From Marsupella aquatica (Eukaryota; Marchantiophyta), in the NCBI GenBank assembly GCA_973895155.1, contig OZ316894.1, positions 13,702,001 through 13,766,000 of the forward strand: DNA of 64,000 nucleotides, in the 5' to 3' direction. Each line of letters begins with the position of its first letter. Position 1 is the stretch's first letter. Made by a program: the position numbers and the translations under genes. The notes under the pieces are model-generated. The model saw only the letters and a list, made by a program, of their open reading frames with translations, did no database searches and was not told the origin of the DNA. Positions 62,289 through 64,000 of the stretch are shown piece after piece.

Positions 62289-63083
62289 TCATTTCCCTCC
62301 TTTGGGTTCAGGTCCTCTCAACTCCTTCCGATTCCTCCAATGTCCAGGTTTCACTACAGGAAATTGGATAACCCGCAATTCATCCCGACTCCTTACCTTT
62401 GCCATATGAGTGTCATCTGGTAGGACCTTGTACTCCATTCGAGCTTGAGTAATGTAAGGCTGCTCTAGAATGAGATCATAGGGCAAGCTATCATGCACAA
62501 AGATGTTAGTTGGTTCTATCACATGACCAACCTTCATTGATACTCCAGGGCATCCTCCCCAAAGCATATTCTTTGAACGATTGATTGAGTTGACAGACCA
62601 TTGAGTATCACAATCAATCATCCATTGCCCAAGATCATAGATGCTTCTTGACATTAGATTCACCTCAGATCCTGTGTCAATTAATGCTCGAGATTTGACC
62701 TCCATTCCTACAAGCTCTACCTCCACAACTGAGCAAGTTCTTGCCCAAAACGGCTCCAAGATGGACTCCTTGTCGTCTCCTGAATCAGGATTCTTCATAG
62801 CTGAAGCACACATGACCCACACACTTTGTGAGGCCTTGAGCACCTCTTCACGACTAATTTTTGCCATATCCTGGGTCACTGCAAATCCTGTTGTTGCTTT
62901 CACCAATGGTTTCCACCTCTCCAATACCTCAACTCCTGACATCTTTGGTTCAGGAACTTCCTTTGTTGAAGACCCTAGCATCTGTGGTCTAGGGATCTTC
63001 TCCGCATTCACTTGATACACTTCACACTTCACACTCCACACTGGTTTGAGAAACAATTGAACCTTCTCCATCTTCATCAACAT
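62289..63083 (-). CDS. Retroelement aspartic protease region
   Basis: The segment SRALIDTGSEVNLMSRSIYD (near 62700-62640) carries the D-T-G catalytic motif of retropepsins, preceded by a hydrophobic strand and followed by a flap-like region and LILEQPYI, where an ILG-type motif would lie. The frame overlaps the end of gag by 62 bases and is offset by one position, which may be a frameshift mutation or a normal recoding site. The frame ends at a stop in a short gap before the RT frame. About 150 residues upstream of the motif are a charged linker. Confidence 0.75.
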   Translation of the reverse strand: MLMKMEKVQLFLKPVWSVKCEVYQVNAEKIPRPQMLGSSTKEVPEPKMSGVEVLERWKPLVKATTGFAVTQDMAKISREEVLKASQSVWVMCASAMKNPDSGDDKESILEPFWARTCSVVEVELVGMEVKSRALIDTGSEVNLMSRSIYDLGQWMIDCDTQWSVNSINRSKNMLWGGCPGVSMKVGHVIEPTNIFVHDSLPYDLILEQPYITQARMEYKVLPDDTHMAKVRSRDELRVIQFPVVKPGHWRNRKELRGPEPKGGK

Positions 63084-63993
63084 CAGAAAAAACCTCTATT
63101 CCCAAGGCATGAGGTACTTCCTTGTAAAATCGTTTTCGTTTCACCTTTGCAAGTAATGCATCTTGAGCCTTGGAGTTCATGCAAGCAAAAAACTCCTCAT
63201 TGGTGACTCTGCTCACCTCCGCTTTCCAAAACTTCTCAGCAACTTGATCATACGCAATGTGCTGCTCAACATCTCTTCCAATGACCCAACTAGGTCCTTT
63301 CTTTTCCACCTTCTCTTTTTTTACCACTTCCATCTCCTTTGAGGATGAAGGAGTCGAAGTAGGCTCCTTTGTTGTACTTCCTCTATCTTCAAATCGAACA
63401 CTCCTCCTTGTTGGGACTCTTGATGATGGTTGCAAAATAGAGGGTCCAGGCTCAACCTTTTGTTTTCTTTTGGCACGTTCTTCCAAAGGTTCCGACAACT
63501 TTTGTTTCTCCTCTACCATAGAATCCCATAGAGATCCCACTTCTGCAGTGAAAGAAGAGATCAACACTGGATCACTCCAACCTGACTTCCTCCTTACAAA
63601 CTCTGCTAGTCTCTTCTTGTCTGTCTCTGTTGACGAAGAACTCCCAAAGAGGGTGTAAACATCTGCTTCATGCTCATCCTGATCTCCAAAAGCTGTTGCA
63701 ATGGCTGAAGTATGATGTTCAATCATTCTTCTCTCCACCAACACCTTCATACCGCCCTTATTTGTGTTTACTGGAATAAGCTCTACTGAATCATGATAAG
63801 CAAGCTTTCTTATGCCATCATGATCAATGAACTTGACTATTCTCTCTCTCAGAGCAACATAAAGCTCCCCACATTCATGCCTTGAGTGCTCCTTACTATC
63901 ACACCAAATACAATTCCAACTCCTTGCTCCGCCAATGGAACTCCCGGCTCCTGGACCACCTCTTGACGCTAGTCTTGATGTACCTCCTCCCAT
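63022..63993 (-). CDS. Gag with CCHC zinc knuckle, nested element (5' truncated by window)
   Basis: Near its start the frame has CIWCDSKEHSRHEC, a C-x2-C-x4-H-x4-C zinc knuckle that binds RNA in retroelement gag proteins. A mixed alpha/beta segment (ALRERIVKFIDHDGIRKLAY) follows, then a basic Lys/Glu/Ser-rich linker and a C-terminal domain (WVIGRDVEQHIAYDQVAEKF). The capsid part should lie further 5', beyond position 64000, so the open start here is not the true one. Unlike the gag-like frames at 1.6-4.3 kb and 32.9 kb, this gag has a recognisable zinc knuckle, so the two element families are distinct. Confidence 0.75.
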   Translation of the reverse strand: MGGGTSRLASRGGPGAGSSIGGARSWNCIWCDSKEHSRHECGELYVALRERIVKFIDHDGIRKLAYHDSVELIPVNTNKGGMKVLVERRMIEHHTSAIATAFGDQDEHEADVYTLFGSSSSTETDKKRLAEFVRRKSGWSDPVLISSFTAEVGSLWDSMVEEKQKLSEPLEERAKRKQKVEPGPSILQPSSRVPTRRSVRFEDRGSTTKEPTSTPSSSKEMEVVKKEKVEKKGPSWVIGRDVEQHIAYDQVAEKFWKAEVSRVTNEEFFACMNSKAQDALLAKVKRKRFYKEVPHALGIEVFSDVDEDGEGSIVSQTSVECEV

Positions 63994-64000
63994 CTGCTCG

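Larger units (their letters stand above)
58573..64000 (-). mobile_element. Nested Ty3/gypsy retrotransposon, internally deleted, runs off the window
   Basis: Minus-strand order from the window end: gag (63993-63022), protease (63083-62289), truncated RT (62199-61345), integrase (61339-59969), purine tract, 3' LTR (59846-58573). The RT palm with its catalytic YxDD, and all of RNase H, are absent. The element is inserted in the older copy-2 gypsy element, so it arrived later. The 5' LTR is beyond position 64000. Confidence 0.75.

Noticed and set aside
63022-63083. Programmed frameshift between gag and protease
   Set aside because: No slippery heptamer could be identified with confidence, and the element has other mutations; a plain frameshift is as likely.

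Overview
The window is nuclear DNA of a photosynthetic streptophyte (green plant lineage). Two nuclear genes encode plastid proteins, all complete genes are split by GT-AG introns, and much of the rest is decayed Ty3/gypsy retrotransposon sequence. Short introns and the style of the retroelements suggest a bryophyte or other early-diverging lineage rather than a flowering plant, but that placement is an inference.

Four complete host genes could be assembled exon by exon, with reading phase closing at every junction. They are a type I protein arginine methyltransferase (10723-14312, +, 9 exons, 386 aa); a ZNF598/Hel2-type RING and C2H2 zinc-finger ubiquitin ligase (16736-23330, -, 7 exons, 902 aa); the thylakoid rhodanese-like FNR tether TROL (39339-42910, +, 9 exons, 518 aa); and plastid dihydrolipoyl dehydrogenase, the E3 of plastid pyruvate dehydrogenase (46381-51178, -, 15 exons, 572 aa). 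They do not form an operon-like unit. TROL (electron flow to NADP+) and LPD (plastid acetyl-CoA supply) both act in the chloroplast, while PRMT1 and Hel2 act in nucleus/cytosol regulation and ribosome quality control.

Layout: 1-4.25 kb holds a gag-like retroelement reading frame broken by three stops. 4.65-8.5 kb holds a broken, intron-containing gene joining a ParB/sulfiredoxin-like motif, an SV40-type nuclear localisation signal and a degenerate N4/N6 DNA-methylase-like region. Two MITE-like elements lie at 9.4-10.0 kb. PRMT1 and Hel2 follow. 23.3-29.9 kb is mostly unrecognised and ends in an array of five hairpin palindromes. 30.1-37.7 kb is a degraded Ty3/gypsy element. TROL follows, then AT-rich repeats, then LPD. 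51.2-55.7 kb contains tandem repeats, a receptor-kinase relic and a third MITE. 56.1-64.0 kb contains two nested minus-strand Ty3/gypsy elements, the inner one running off the window end.

The most unusual items are the ParB-like plus methylase-like gene and a PHD-finger sequence (C4-H-C3 pattern) lying between integrase and the 3' LTR in both copies of one Ty3/gypsy family, the place where chromoviruses carry a chromodomain. Across the broken retroelement and ParB-like frames almost every premature stop can be explained by a single C-to-T change (CGA to TGA or CAG to TAG), as expected from deamination of methylated cytosine in CG and CHG contexts.
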